DNA of 64,000 nt, taken from Crocodylus rhombifer (lineage: Eukaryota > Chordata > Crocodylia > Crocodylidae). Made by a program: the position numbers and the translations under genes. Positions within the stretch are counted from its first letter, which is position 1, and every line of letters begins with the position of its first letter. The notes beneath the pieces were generated by a model that saw only the letters and a list, made by a program, of their open reading frames with translations, had not been told where the DNA came from and did no database searches. Below, piece after piece: positions 1 to 9,746 of this stretch. The stretch spans positions 6,602 to 70,601 of the forward strand of contig JAVSML010019046.1 of NCBI GenBank assembly GCA_038503035.1, read 5' to 3'.

Positions 1-35
1 TTTTTCTTTTAAATCAGAGAGAACCAGGATCCCTG
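1..35. mobile_element. Terminal fragment of the CAGGGATCCTGG foldback MITE
   Basis: The first 35 bases end in CCAGGATCCCTG preceded by an AAATCAGAGAG stretch. This is the same terminus seen complete at 33285-33508 and 24218-24855. The rest of the element lies outside the window. CR1 sequence starts just after it, so this copy probably also sits in or beside a CR1. Confidence 0.6.
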
Positions 36-47
36 ATCATCATGCTA

Positions 48-470
48 AATGAGTAGCCATCAATGGTTCAATGTCTAGTTGCGACAAGGAATTAAGTCAG
101 TTTTCCCAATATGTCAGTTTTCCCAGGGGGTTATTCTGGGTCCCAGGTATTGTTTAATATTTTCATAAATGATTTAGATCATGGGATCAAGTGCGCACTT
201 AACAAATTTGCAGATGACATGAAATTGTGTGGCATGGCAAATACTTGGGGAAGTAGGGCTAGGATCCAAAATGACCTGGATAGGCTGGAGAAATGATCCA
301 CAATCAATCATATAGGATTCAACAAGGACAAGTGCAAAGTCCTGCACTTGGGAAAGAATAATTACATGCACAAATACAGACTGGGGAATGAACAGCTAGG
401 CTGCAGTACTGCAGAAAAGGTCCTCGGGGTTACAGCAGACCACAAGCTGAATTTGTGCTAAATGTGCTCT
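48..470 (+). mobile_element. CR1 LINE fragment, reverse transcriptase region
   Basis: A broken plus-strand reading frame shows CR1 reverse transcriptase landmarks: VLFNIFINDLDHGIKC, then the catalytic box FADD in KFADDMKLCG (about 187-235), then the NDLDRLEK segment and, past a stop at about 296, a shifted KCKVLHLG-like stretch. Non-LTR reverse transcriptases copy their RNA at the target site; this copy lacks both ends of ORF2, the endonuclease and the 3' tail. Similarity fades after about 470. It is a dead fragment. Confidence 0.85.
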
Positions 471-1213
471 TTGGTTAACTCCATTCCCCTTCAGTGGCTG
501 AATGTAGTTATATTTTAAAGCAGTGAAAGAAAATATGTAGCATGTTGTTGCTTAAGAGTTCACTGTTACCTATATTTATAGCCCGATGAGGATATAACGT
601 ATTTTAGTTTTTATCTCTTTCTATTTATCAGTTTTGATACTGCTGGATACATAGAAAACTCTTGAATTAATAAACAGTTTCCACTGGTGACATTTTTCAG
701 TAAATCACTGTCTATTACTTATGTACAAACATGATCCTTGATTTGTTGCCTGTTTGTAATGAGAATTAAATGTAGTTGATAGCTTAATCTGTAAAAATGA
801 TTAGAAGAGACCTTTTCAATAACTTTATATTTCAGGGAAGTCTTTTGTATTACCACAAATATTGTTATAAGATACTATACTACTAAATTTTGGCACATTA
901 CAAAGCAGTTGCTATAATTTGTGAGTGCTTTTATTACAGCTGTATCTTAATGACATCAGTTTTATGTAAATAATCTATCTGCTTTATGCCATCGCACAAT
1001 AGATGAAACACCAAAAACACACTTCAACATGCTATAAACTAAAGCAATAGAGATGAATATGGTGATTAAAGTTCATAATTTAGAGATTCTCCCTAACTCA
1101 GAAGACTGAGGAAGTTGGCTAATGGGAGATGCTCCCTCAATTATGGAGTGTTTAAGTAGAGGCAAAAGGACTTCATAGGCTTGGTTACAATAAGAGTTGT
1201 TTAGTTCTTGCAG
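471..1213. other. AT-rich DNA, nothing recognised
   Basis: No convincing gene, repeat terminus or simple repeat was seen. The short open frames near the right edge run into the GC-rich block at 1214. Confidence 0.5.
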
Positions 1214-1543
1214 CAGTGTACCATGGATCTCCGGTGCCCAGGGGCCAATGCCTGCATTCTTGTCGCCCCATCCAGGAACGAACTGAGCAGGGTGCAGAGC
1301 CCCCTCTCCTGTCCCATGGCACTTCCACAGGGAAATTGACATTGTAGTATGCTGAAGGAGGGGTGGCAGCTGGAATTCCCAGCTCTAACAGGTAAAGAAC
1401 CATAGAACCTATCGGGTGGAAAGGTGGGACACACACCAAATTCAGGAGGTGCTATAACCTCTCAGCCCAGCTGGTACCCCCCCAACCCAGGCCAGTGCCC
1501 AGAGGCCATGGCCCCTTCCGCCTCCCCCGTTGGTATGCCACTG
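1214..1543. mobile_element. GC-rich element with TIR-like ends, possibly hAT
   Basis: Left end CAGTGTACCATGG and the reverse complement of the right end, CAGTGGCATACCA, are similar, and both are followed inward by GC-rich tracts reading toward GGGGCC. The ends resemble the TSD-supported element at 9470-9738. No matching 8-bp flanks were found here, so the limits are tentative. The small open frames across it are unlikely to be genes. Confidence 0.35.
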
Positions 1544-1611
1544 AGGTATTGTCAATCTTGCTTGACTCTCTTTATTGAGCCTGATGAACACTATATGGTG
1601 TCAGCAGTTGG

Positions 1612-2518
1612 ATACAAACTAGGGCTGTGCAAATTTTCACTGGGTGTTTCATTTCGAAGCTGTTTTGATGCATTTTGAGTTCAAAACAGCAAAATCAAAA
1701 TGAAACAAAAGGCTCCTAAACAGCTTCAAAATGAAACAAATGCACTTGAAACATTTTGAAACATTTTGAGTTTTAAAGCCAGGCTTACTTGGCTTTAGCA
1801 CTGGTCTCATGCGGCAGTGGCAGCAGCAGAGGCAGCCTCCTCCTATCTGGCATGCAGATCCAGAGGGCTGCACCCCTGGGAGGGCTGCGGAGCTGTGCTG
1901 GACTCCTCCCAGGTGTGCGGGCCCCTGGATTTGCATGCTAGGAAGCTGCTGCTGCCACCTGGGACAGGCACTGGGCATGGGCTGCACCTAATGCTAGGGA
2001 AGATAGCAGCTGCTGCTGCTGCTAGCCCCAAGTGGAAGCAGCAGCTTCTTGTCATCATCTGGCACACAGATCTGAGGGCCTGCACCCCTGAAAGGAGTCT
2101 AGCACAGCTCTGCAGCCCTACTGGAGGTGTGGGCCCCCAAATTTGCACATGGGATGAGAGGAGGCTGCTGCTGCAGGCAAGTGTCATGAGTTTTGCTTTG
2201 AACAGTTTGAGGTACAGTTTCCCAGAAACCTCTGCACCTATCTCTTTGAAACTTGGTGGACTTTGTGGCCCTCACAATGGGCTACCATCTCTGTAATTTG
2301 CATCTGAATCGGGCAGGAAATGACAATAGTTTTGGCATTTTTGTGATCCCCCATTACAGCCCATGAACGAACCGTCAAAACAGCGAAAGTTTTGACAAAA
2401 TGAAACAGAACAGTGCTTTGAAATGAAATGAAATGATGAAATGAAACCCTGTCCCTTCAAAATGGTGAAACATAAGTCAAAACAAAATGGTGCTGTTTTG
2501 AACAGCCCTGATACAAAT
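1612..2518. mobile_element. Non-autonomous hAT-type element with 8-bp TSD
   Basis: Element proper 1620-2510 (891 bp). The left flank ATACAAAC (1612-1619) and right flank ATACAAAT (2511-2518) match at 7 of 8 bases, the size of an hAT target duplication. Terminal inverted repeats are TAGGGCTGTGCAAA and CAGGGCTGTTCAAAA. Outer arms are AT-rich with repeated GAAATGAAA and TTTTGA patterns; the core (about 1805-2180) is GC-rich and contains two diverged direct copies about 211 bp apart. Open frames of 112-159 residues in the core are low-complexity and overlap on both strands; no transposase motif was seen. Confidence 0.85.
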
Positions 2519-2539
2519 CTATGGCTCAATACACAGACC

Positions 2540-2700
2540 AGATGATTTTCTGGAAGTATTATTGGTTTATCTCTTATGCCTGATGAAGAGTACCTGTTCC
2601 CAAAAGCTTGCAAATAAAAAAAAATTTTTTTTTTTGTGTGAAAAATTCTAGTTGGTCTAATAAAAGATAACAGCTCTGCCATGAGTTTTGATTACTTATT
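2540..2700 (+). repeat. Dispersed repeat R1, plus-oriented copy
   Basis: The segment reads CCTGATGAAGAG, then CCCAAAAGCTTGCAAATAAA, a poly-A/T stretch, then GTTGGTCTAATAAAAGAT and GCCATGAGTTTTGATTA. The same order of motifs is found inverted at 8940-9110. I do not recognise the class; the AAGCTTGCAAATAAA end is common in reptile dispersed repeats. Confidence 0.6.
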
Positions 2701-3334
2701 GGCTTACCGAAGTTCACCCCTGGCAAATTTCTGGTCACCGACACAGCTATTAATATATTGACATATGTTCTAGCTTACTAATATGTGACTGTTTATTAAA
2801 ATTTCAGGATAATGACACTGTAAAAGGAAGAAAGGAAACTTAGATACAAGATCCTGGGAGCTTCTGGTACTAAAATCTGGTGATAGGATGAATCTCAGTA
2901 ATCATGGGATCGGGGGCACTATCAAAGCTTTAGTGCTCTTATGTGGTCTGAACAGACCACAGGGATATGCTGAGACACAGTCATTGGGATCTATAAGTGC
3001 TTCCAAGAAGAAATGGGCATGGATTGGTCCTAATCAACTGTTCCTACCTAAATACAGAAAACAGAAGTGTAGTGATAGAAGTTCTAATTTAGAGAGGGTC
3101 CCTAAGAGGAGATGAAGGGAGACTAGAATTGAGAGCTAGCCCCCCAGTTACAGATCATTTAGTTAGAGCTGGAAAAAGGGTTTGCAGAGGTTGCCTATTG
3201 CCCCATAAGAAAGTTCATTGTTGTTTAGTAAGTCTCTGCTTTACTGTCTCTATTGATAAATAGGCAAATCTAAAAGGAGGGTGGTAGGAGATGACATTGT
3301 GTGCATGAAATAGGAATGATGCAGCAAAATTTTA
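2701..3334. other. No recognised feature
   Basis: A 75-residue plus-strand open frame (2888-3115) has no recognisable motif, no homologous neighbour and no splice context; I regard it as chance. Confidence 0.45.
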
Positions 3335-3490
3335 ATGGTGTTCTGGGACTCTGGGGACCTGTGTTTGGTTTTAGCTGAAATAGAGAATCCCTGGGTAGCT
3401 TTAGGTAAATCAATTACTCTCTCTCAGCATCCAAGTGTTTCACTTTTCTAAACTGATATAATAATGCTTCCATATTGTAGAGAAATATTA
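3335..3490 (+). repeat. MIR-like tRNA-derived SINE relic
   Basis: The stretch follows the layout of the MIR/CORE-SINE 3' part: GGGACTCTGGGGACC, then a TTTAGGTAAATCAATTACTC block (the usual 'GGCAAGTCACTTAACCTC' position), CTCTCAGC, and TTTCTAAACTGATATAATAA (the 'TCATCTGTAAAATGGGGATAATAA' position). It is highly diverged; the match is by memory of the family pattern. Confidence 0.5.
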
Positions 3491-5147
3491 TGTATGACAA
3501 TCACAGAAATGGCAGCCAAATAAATACTTTGATAGAGCAGTGGTGTGTATATGTACATGATATTTTTGTTTTTCCCCAGTTTTGGTGCAGCATTCTTAAT
3601 GCATACTTAACTGATTATCATTACATCTTTTCTTTCTGAAAGTAACTGAAAAGAACAGGAGCAACTACAACCTCATTTTGATCTGTGGGAATCATCTTTA
3701 GGTAAGGTTTACAAAGCAGCTTGTTATGATGTTTTCTTCCACCTCCCTTGGTGTCTTTATGTCCTCACTCCATTCCTAGCACCATCTGCTACTTCTTATG
3801 TGACTCATCCCTGAAACCTAAGCTGAAATCCCTTCACATCAGTACAGCAAGCATACACAAAAGAAACAACTTTTTTCTATAGCAGTGGAAGCACTTCAAT
3901 TACAAAAGCATCACTGAAAAAGCACTTCCCAGTGACAGCCAAAAAATCTTAAATAGTCATGGTGACCTGAAAGAACTTAGAAAAGAACGGAGCTTACACT
4001 AATATTAGCTCTGCTTTTTCACCAGTAGATACAACATCATTTTATTGAGGCTAATCCACAAAATAATCCATATCTACAAAATGCATGGAATGTTACTTCA
4101 AAGTTACTACCCATGGAACTTCCACAAACAACTTAGGCCTAGGTCCACCCATCTTCTTCCTGTCTGCCTTGCTCCAGGAAAAAGAAAAAAACAAGACAGT
4201 AAAGTGCAATCACCATCCATAATTCAAATCCTCACCTCCTTTCAGCCCATCTGCCATTCCATCTTCTTTCTCCTTTTAAATACAGTTAACTTCCTATTCT
4301 GTTCTATATGGAAAAGTACAGAGGTTCAAAAAGCCTGAGGCAAAACTGACAAAAATCTTCTAAGCTGCATAGATTGAACTGAAAAGAAACTGAACTGACA
4401 TTCAGTGTTTGGGTGGCCAAGACAGGCAGAAGACTGTACTGGTCTCAGCCAGGTGCCTGGGAGCACTCATGTGTACCATCTCTCGTGGGCACACTACCCA
4501 GGGCTGCTGAACCCAGTGCATCAGCAATCCAGGCCAGATTGGTTGCTGGACACATGCCCCCATCTGCTGTTAGTCTCAGGGGATAGCAACATTAAAAAAG
4601 TTGGAGCCTGAATTGATTCAATCTTTGCAGGTTAGTCTAACTTGGCTAGGCTAAATCAGTTTTGTAACCAGTCATCCCAGAAATGCAGACATATGCCTGC
4701 AGTGGCTCAGACTAGAAGCCAGGGGGTGCTAAAGCAGCCCTCCTTCCTTCCGCAGTATGGAGCTGAGGTGGGTGTAGCCAGGCCCTGGGAGGAGCTCTGA
4801 GAAGCCCAGCAGGGAACTGATAACAGTGTTTATCACCCAGTTAAGAAAGCAACAGAGGGACATTACCAGATATTTGTTGATCCTGCTTATTGATTCTACC
4901 TGTTGGTTAAGCTCAGGCCATAGCCAACATGTGGTCTGCTAGCTAATACATAGACACCTCCTCAGGAAGGCAGAGGGGAGGGGGGAATTCATGCTTAGCA
5001 GTGAGTGGTGAGGGAGAGAGCAGGGAATTGCAACCAGGGAGCGGGGAGGGGGGGAAGATCTGCTGTGGAGGAGAGAGCCCTGCTGAGCCCAGAGAACATG
5101 CTGGGGTGCTGGGGGTGTCCAGTTTATCTTAAAACAGCAAGGGGTCT
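3491..5147. other. Mostly unique DNA, GC-rich toward the right
   Basis: Around 3770-3797 a 16-base block (CCTAGCACCATCTGCT) recurs at about 8398-8413 with similar left flanks, suggesting a short shared repeat. From about 4620 to 5147 the sequence becomes purine- and GC-rich (GAGGGGAGGGGGG). Nothing coding is convincing. Confidence 0.4.
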
Positions 5148-5332
5148 GGGACAGACATTATTTAAAGCAGTTTGAGCCAAATCAGTTAAGTCTGATACTA
5201 CATTCAACCAGGTTTATCTCAAACAGCTTTCAGCCATTCTCAGACTGGTTTATGTGCACTGAACATCTGTTCTGTTACAGGTTTAAACCAGTTTATGATC
5301 ACTTAAACTGGTTGATGTGTAATGTCTGTCCC
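5148..5332. mobile_element. MITE, GGGACAGA family, copy 1
   Basis: The 185-bp unit starts GGGACAGACATTA and ends TAATGTCTGTCCC, a perfect 13-bp terminal inverted repeat. The interior (AAATCAGTTAAGTCTGATACTA, CAGGTTTAAACCAGTTT, CACTTAAACTGG) is shared with the copy at 5999-6184. No clear target duplication was found, so the superfamily is open. Confidence 0.8.
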
Positions 5333-5998
5333 TAGCCAGGAAGAGGAGAGCCAGCTGGCTATCTTTCCCCAGGCCTCACCTCTGGGGGCGGGGCGGGGAT
5401 CATACTCCCTGGCTTGGTACTAGACCCTACAGCTGGGGTCTGTCAGGTGTTGGGGAGAAAGGCCCCACTCGGGGGTGGGGGGTTTTCCCCCCTCTGCAGC
5501 CCAGATCTGGGCTGGGGCAGCTTCAGTTCCAGCCCTTCCCCAACCAGATGGCATAGGAGGGGTTGGGGCTGGGGCGATCCTAGTCTGGCTCAGGACTGTA
5601 GTGGGAGAAAAGCCCTTTGGTGAGGGTTTCCCCCCTGCCAGGCAGATGCCAGAAGGGGGAGCCAGTGCCAGGCAGGGTGCTTCAGCTGATCCCTGACTGG
5701 CTCCCTATGCTGCAGGAGGGAAGGGCAAAAATCCCCCACCATCAGGACTTTCCCTCCACTTGTGCTCTACAGAGGAGGGTTGGTGGGGGTGGGGCTGGGG
5801 ACTCATTCACCTGCCCTCCGGTCCCACCAGGCTGACAGGCACAGGCAGGAAGTGGGTTAGGAAGCAGAGGCTTTAGTTCCTCAGCTTTGTGATGGTTAGG
5901 GGCAGGAACAGCCCAACTCTGCTGGAGTAGATAGCACAGCCAAGGGCTTTCTGGGATGCTGGGTGGACTAAGAATTAACTTGAGCTGGGAGGGTATTT
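5333..5998. other. GC-rich spacer between two MITE copies
   Basis: G- and C-rich, with many short overlapping open frames on both strands (60-90 residues) of proline/glycine-rich composition. These are typical chance frames of GC-rich DNA. It could be the interior of a larger element bounded by the two flanking MITE-like repeats, which lie in the same orientation. Confidence 0.4.
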
Positions 5999-6184
5999 GG
6001 GACAGAAGTTCCATAAACCAGTTTAACCTAAATCAGTTAAGTCTGATACTACTTCCAACCTGGTTTATCTTAAGCCGGGTTTGGCAATTTTGGAAGTGGT
6101 TTATATGTACTGAACTTCTATTTTGTTTATAGGTTTAAACCAGTTTCCAATCACTTAAACTGGCTTATTTCTAACTTCTGTCCC
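5999..6184. mobile_element. MITE, GGGACAGA family, copy 2
   Basis: The 186-bp unit starts GGGACAGAAGTT and ends AACTTCTGTCCC. The terminal inverted repeat is perfect within this copy, but differs from copy 1 at the same positions on both ends (AAGTT versus CATTA). The interior aligns with 5148-5332 throughout. Both copies are followed by TAGCC. Confidence 0.8.
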
Positions 6185-6624
6185 TAGCCTATAAGCCCAA
6201 CTGTACCCAGCGATATTAGAGAAATGAGCATAGTATAAATATTGCAACCCCCTGCTTACAACCAGACAAGGGGCCAAATTCTTACAAATAACAGTTTTGA
6301 ACAGCAGCCAGCACAGCAATGGAGTATGCCATGGTGGTGGCTTTGGGACTGTTTTCCATTGCATTAGTAGTAAGGCTAGAGTGTTTTTGCAGCTGTGATG
6401 GTCCAGGAAATATGCGAGAAGCTTCAGATTTTGGGGTGATATCTTATATTGGACCACTTGTTTAATTTAGTTAGAATAGATGTTAGACAAACTTTTGGGC
6501 ACAGGGTCCCCTTCTTTACATGTCAGAGAAGCAGGTACATCCTAAGTCAAATATCAGATATAATATTACTTTGTGTTTAACTTCATATAGAAATAACAAA
6601 AGTAATGTGAACAAGGCTTGGTAG

Positions 6625-6978
6625 CTTACAGGCTGTGGGGTAGATTTGGCCCATGAAGTGGGTTGGATCCAGCCCATGTACGCACAGGAGATCAACAGCA
6701 CTGAGCTTGCTCTTGTGCATCTGTCTTCTCAATCCTGTGCTGTGCCAGTGATCCCTCCTGCAGCCCTCCCTGCACTCTCTCCACTGCTTGCACCCCAGGA
6801 AAGGAACTGAGTGAAACTGTCCCTGTTGGTATTAAGGATGGGAGTCGGAGGTATGTATGGCAGAGGTGACAGCAGGTGGTTTGGCTGCTACGGAGAGCCT
6901 CAGCAGCAATGGGGATAAAAAGCCTGTGGCAGTGGCCAGGTCACAAGTAGCTCTAAAAGGTTGTTGATCCCTGACTTA
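6625..6978. mobile_element. Probable hAT-like relic (GGCCC/GCCCATG type)
   Basis: Begins near TTGGTAGCTTACAGGC with GATTTGGCCCATGAAG and GATCCAGCCCATG, and ends near GGTTGTTGATCCCTGACTT. The pattern matches the ends of 'not-in-view/GTTGATCCCTG' type hAT MITEs. TSDs are not convincing and boundaries are approximate. Confidence 0.35.
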
Positions 6979-7479
6979 AAGGAATGGAGGACTTCTTTAA
7001 GTTAGAAGCCAAGAACTATGATCAGAAGTAGTTTCAGACCAAGAGAAGTGCAATTGATTAAATAACCTAATTGTGGAGAAGAGCAGGACCATTCAAAAGG
7101 AAAAGGTATTTAGTACTTGCATAAAGAGGATAATAGTGACATAAATGAAATTATAGTAAGCCTTGGAATCATTTTCCATGTTTGGCTCATGGTGTTGAGT
7201 GTCCAGTAACATCTAGCCCCCAACTTCTGAAAGTGCTTTCTAGCTTTGCTTTGAGTACAGGTGCTGTGAGGTCAGAAATGGAGTGAAAAGTGTTTTCTTA
7301 CAGGTGATTGGGTACTTCTGTCAGCTTCCCTATCAGCCTTTTGCTTTTATGGGAGCTGCAGTTTAGATTCTTTCTATTGTTTGGCCTCCCAAGGAGATCA
7401 CCTCATGCCATAATTTTTAGCTAACTTAGGTGAGCTGACTCTAGGTAGATGATGGGGGCCAGATGCAGAAGACAAACTG
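6979..7479. other. No recognised feature
   Basis: AT-rich; no gene or repeat end identified. The interval 6185-6624 to the left of the previous element is likewise featureless. Confidence 0.4.
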
Positions 7480-7728
7480 GGTGCATCTACATGTCTTGCT
7501 ATGGTGATGTTGTTACTGTGCCATGATTTAGTATGTCTTTTTGGAGTAACAGCCTGTACTGCACCGTACATGTGTGTGGTTATTTTTTGCAGCTATTTTG
7601 CCATAGTGGTGTGCTATATCAGGGGAGTGCATTGCTATGGCAAAGTAGCTGCTGGTCATGTGTAGATGCCTGCAGATGGTATGCCACTGTAGTGCATTGC
7701 TACGGCAACATATCATCACATTTAGATG
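7480..7728 (+). mobile_element. MITE with TGCATCTACATG-type end, first of an inverted pair
   Basis: Starts GGGTGCATCTACATG and ends CACATTTAGATGCACTC. The interior includes GGTTATTTTTTGCAGC, AGTGGTGTGCTATATC, GGGGAGTGCATTGC and AAAGTAGCTGCTGGTCA. The reverse complement of 7747-7960 aligns with it end to end. Confidence 0.7.
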
Positions 7729-7746
7729 CACTCACTGGGACATAAA

Positions 7747-7960
7747 GTGCATGTCTATATGGGACGCTGTGTCTTCGTAGCAATCCACTAGGGTGACATA
7801 GCATCCATGGCTATCCACATGTGACCAGCAGCTACTTTGCTGCAGTGGTGCACTCCCCTGCTGTAGCATGCCACTATGGTGAAGTAGCTGCTAAAAATAA
7901 CCGTGCACAAAAGCACGGTGTAATAGTGCCGCCATAGGGCAACATATATACGTGCCCAAA
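7747..7960 (-). mobile_element. MITE, inverted partner of 7480-7728
   Basis: Starts AAGTGCATGTCTATATGGG and ends ATATACGTGCCC. In reverse complement its core (TTATTTTTAGCAGC, AGTGGCATGCTACAGC, GGGGAGTGCACCAC, AAAGTAGCTGCTGGTCA) matches the first copy. The two lie about 18 bp apart, head to head, so the pair could form a large hairpin. Confidence 0.7.
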
Positions 7961-8804
7961 GTTCCCCAGAACCCAAATCCCATAAGGTTATGTTACTAGG
8001 GGAATAATTCAGTTTCACATTGAACTGATTTGCAGAAATAAGTATGTCAAGTCTGGAGCCTGTCAGTGTTTTGTTTTGATTTTAAAATGTCAAAATACTG
8101 TTTCAACACTTCTGTAACTGCTAAAATATATTGATGTTTAACTTTTTGCCCTAATTTGGGAGGAAGACAAATAGTGTTCTGAATTTTGCTTAGCCTAGTA
8201 TATTATGGTCCTAGAGAACTGACATGCTTCCTTATCCCTGGGCATGCCACAGTACTGCAGCTTCAGCTTCTGATTTGCATGCGCTGCCACATTTGTCCTG
8301 TGCCACCTGGACACTCGTTGATGCAGGTAATTAAGTTGTGGGGTTTTTTAAAAATTTTATTTTCTTTCAGTTTACCAGGTATTTCCATGTCTTCACTCCT
8401 AGCACCATCTGCTCCTCCTTACACTGTGTTGATTGAATGACAGTCTAGAACAAGGAACAGTAGTCCAGGAATACACTCACAAAATATCTATTGGTGTGTT
8501 TCTCAAATGTTGGTTTTCTATGTCTCTGAGGTACACCGTATGTCAAGGCAGACTTTTTACATACTGAAATATCTGAATATTTAAAAATAACAGTAACAAC
8601 AACAACAATAACAACAACAGCAGTGGGAATAATAACATTATCATTAATAATACTAATAACAGTGTTAAGAATAAGAATGAAGTATTACCCTGAAAAACCA
8701 CAATAAATCTTGAGTTCTTTCTGTTTCCTTTTTGGGTTTTTGACCCTTTTAGGTCTCATAATTTTCCACCTTTTCCCCAGAGTTATAAGTTTTATTTATT
8801 ATTT
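7961..8804. other. Mostly unique DNA with a simple repeat
   Basis: Contains an AAC-rich simple repeat at about 8590-8622 (CAACAACAACAATAACAACA) followed by AATAAT/ATTAAT runs, and the short block near 8385-8413 shared with 3770-3797. No gene. Confidence 0.5.
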
Positions 8805-8880
8805 ATAAGGGGTCTGCCTTGGGCCTGACACCATTTAAAATCTTTATTAATGACTTGGAGGAAAGACCCTTCATCACCAA
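8805..8880 (+). mobile_element. Short CR1 reverse transcriptase fragment
   Basis: The stretch CTTGGGCCTGACACC through ATCTTTATTAATGACTTGG corresponds to the CR1 block usually read as LGPxLFNIFINDLE. Only about 75 bases are recognisable, with a frameshift; both ends are missing. Confidence 0.6.
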
Positions 8881-8939
8881 AAAGTCATAGACCAATCTTC
8901 TTCCTCAGCATCACCTACAAACTATGAATGGCTTATCCT

Positions 8940-9110
8940 GCAACCAGGTATCCACGTTGTGGCTGTATTGGTCTAGAAGCAAAAGGAATCAAAACTCATG
9001 GCAGAGATGATATCTTTTATTAGATCAACTAGATATTTGCAAAAAATGTCTTTATTTGCAAGCTTTCAGGCACAGGCACCCTTACTCAGGCATAGGAGAT
9101 TGCAAAGATT
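8940..9110 (-). repeat. Dispersed repeat R1, minus-oriented copy
   Basis: Read on the minus strand it gives CCTGAGTAAGGGTGCC, AAGCTTGCAAATAAAG, TTGATCTAATAAAAGAT and GCCATGAGTTTTGATTCC, in the same order as 2540-2700. It includes a short stem (CAGGCACAGGCACCC region). Class unknown. Confidence 0.6.
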
Positions 9111-9461
9111 GTAAGAGTTTTCTTAGGTAGGAAAATTCATATTTCACAGGAGAGCTGCAGGTGTGGTAAAGTCTCCTGTTTGGAACAGTTCATTTTGTGC
9201 AGATTAGGCTGAGAGAAAAATTGGAATAGTCTTTTTATCTCAAAGTTGTCTGGTGGTAAGCAGGTTGTAGAATCGTATTTCCTTCCGGTTATGATGTTTC
9301 ATTTTTCACAGAAGAGTGGAAAGATGGAACGTTCTTCTGGGCAGGAATCTCTTTTGTGGAGAGGTATCTCAGAGCACAGAGACTATAGTCCAGGCTTACT
9401 TTTGCTGTTGTATCTGCTGAAGTCTTTTGCGTTTTTTGCCCCAAGGCTGCAAGACACAGGC

Positions 9462-9746
9462 CCTACATTCAGTGCCGTAGCAAGGTGGAGGTGACTGCCC
9501 CGGGGGCCAAAGCGAAAGGGCGCCAACAGGTGCTGCCCAGCCAGGGTGGAGCACAGGATGGAGCCATGATTGGCTTGTTTCGGGGGGCATGGGGACAGGG
9601 GAAAGGCAGCTCCTATTGCTGTGTGTGCTCCTGGGCAAGCTTGGTGGGGCGTGTGCCCACTGGATCTGTGTGTGGGGTGAGGGCGGGCTGCCACTGTGGG
9701 CTTTGCCCCAGGTTCCTAACTTCATTGCTATGGCATTACCTAGATT
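9462..9746. mobile_element. Non-autonomous hAT-type element with 8-bp TSD
   Basis: Element proper 9470-9738 (269 bp). Flanks CCTACATT (9462-9469) and CCTAGATT (9739-9746) agree at 7 of 8. Inverted ends are CAGTGCCGTAGCAAGG and TAATGCCATAGCAATG, matching at 12 of 16. The interior is GC-rich; three overlapping open frames of 87-120 residues on both strands across it are chance. Confidence 0.75.

Noticed and set aside
1817..2296. 159-residue plus-strand frame
   Set aside because: Produced by the duplicated GC-rich core of the 1620-2510 hAT element.
3643..3701. 59-bp exon-like segment between a TTCTTTCTGAAAG acceptor and a TTTAG/GTAAGG donor
   Set aside because: All three frames contain stops, and the tract is weak; kept only as a remote noncoding possibility.
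5414..5835. Several 69-73 residue overlapping frames
   Set aside because: Chance frames in the GC-rich spacer between two MITE copies.
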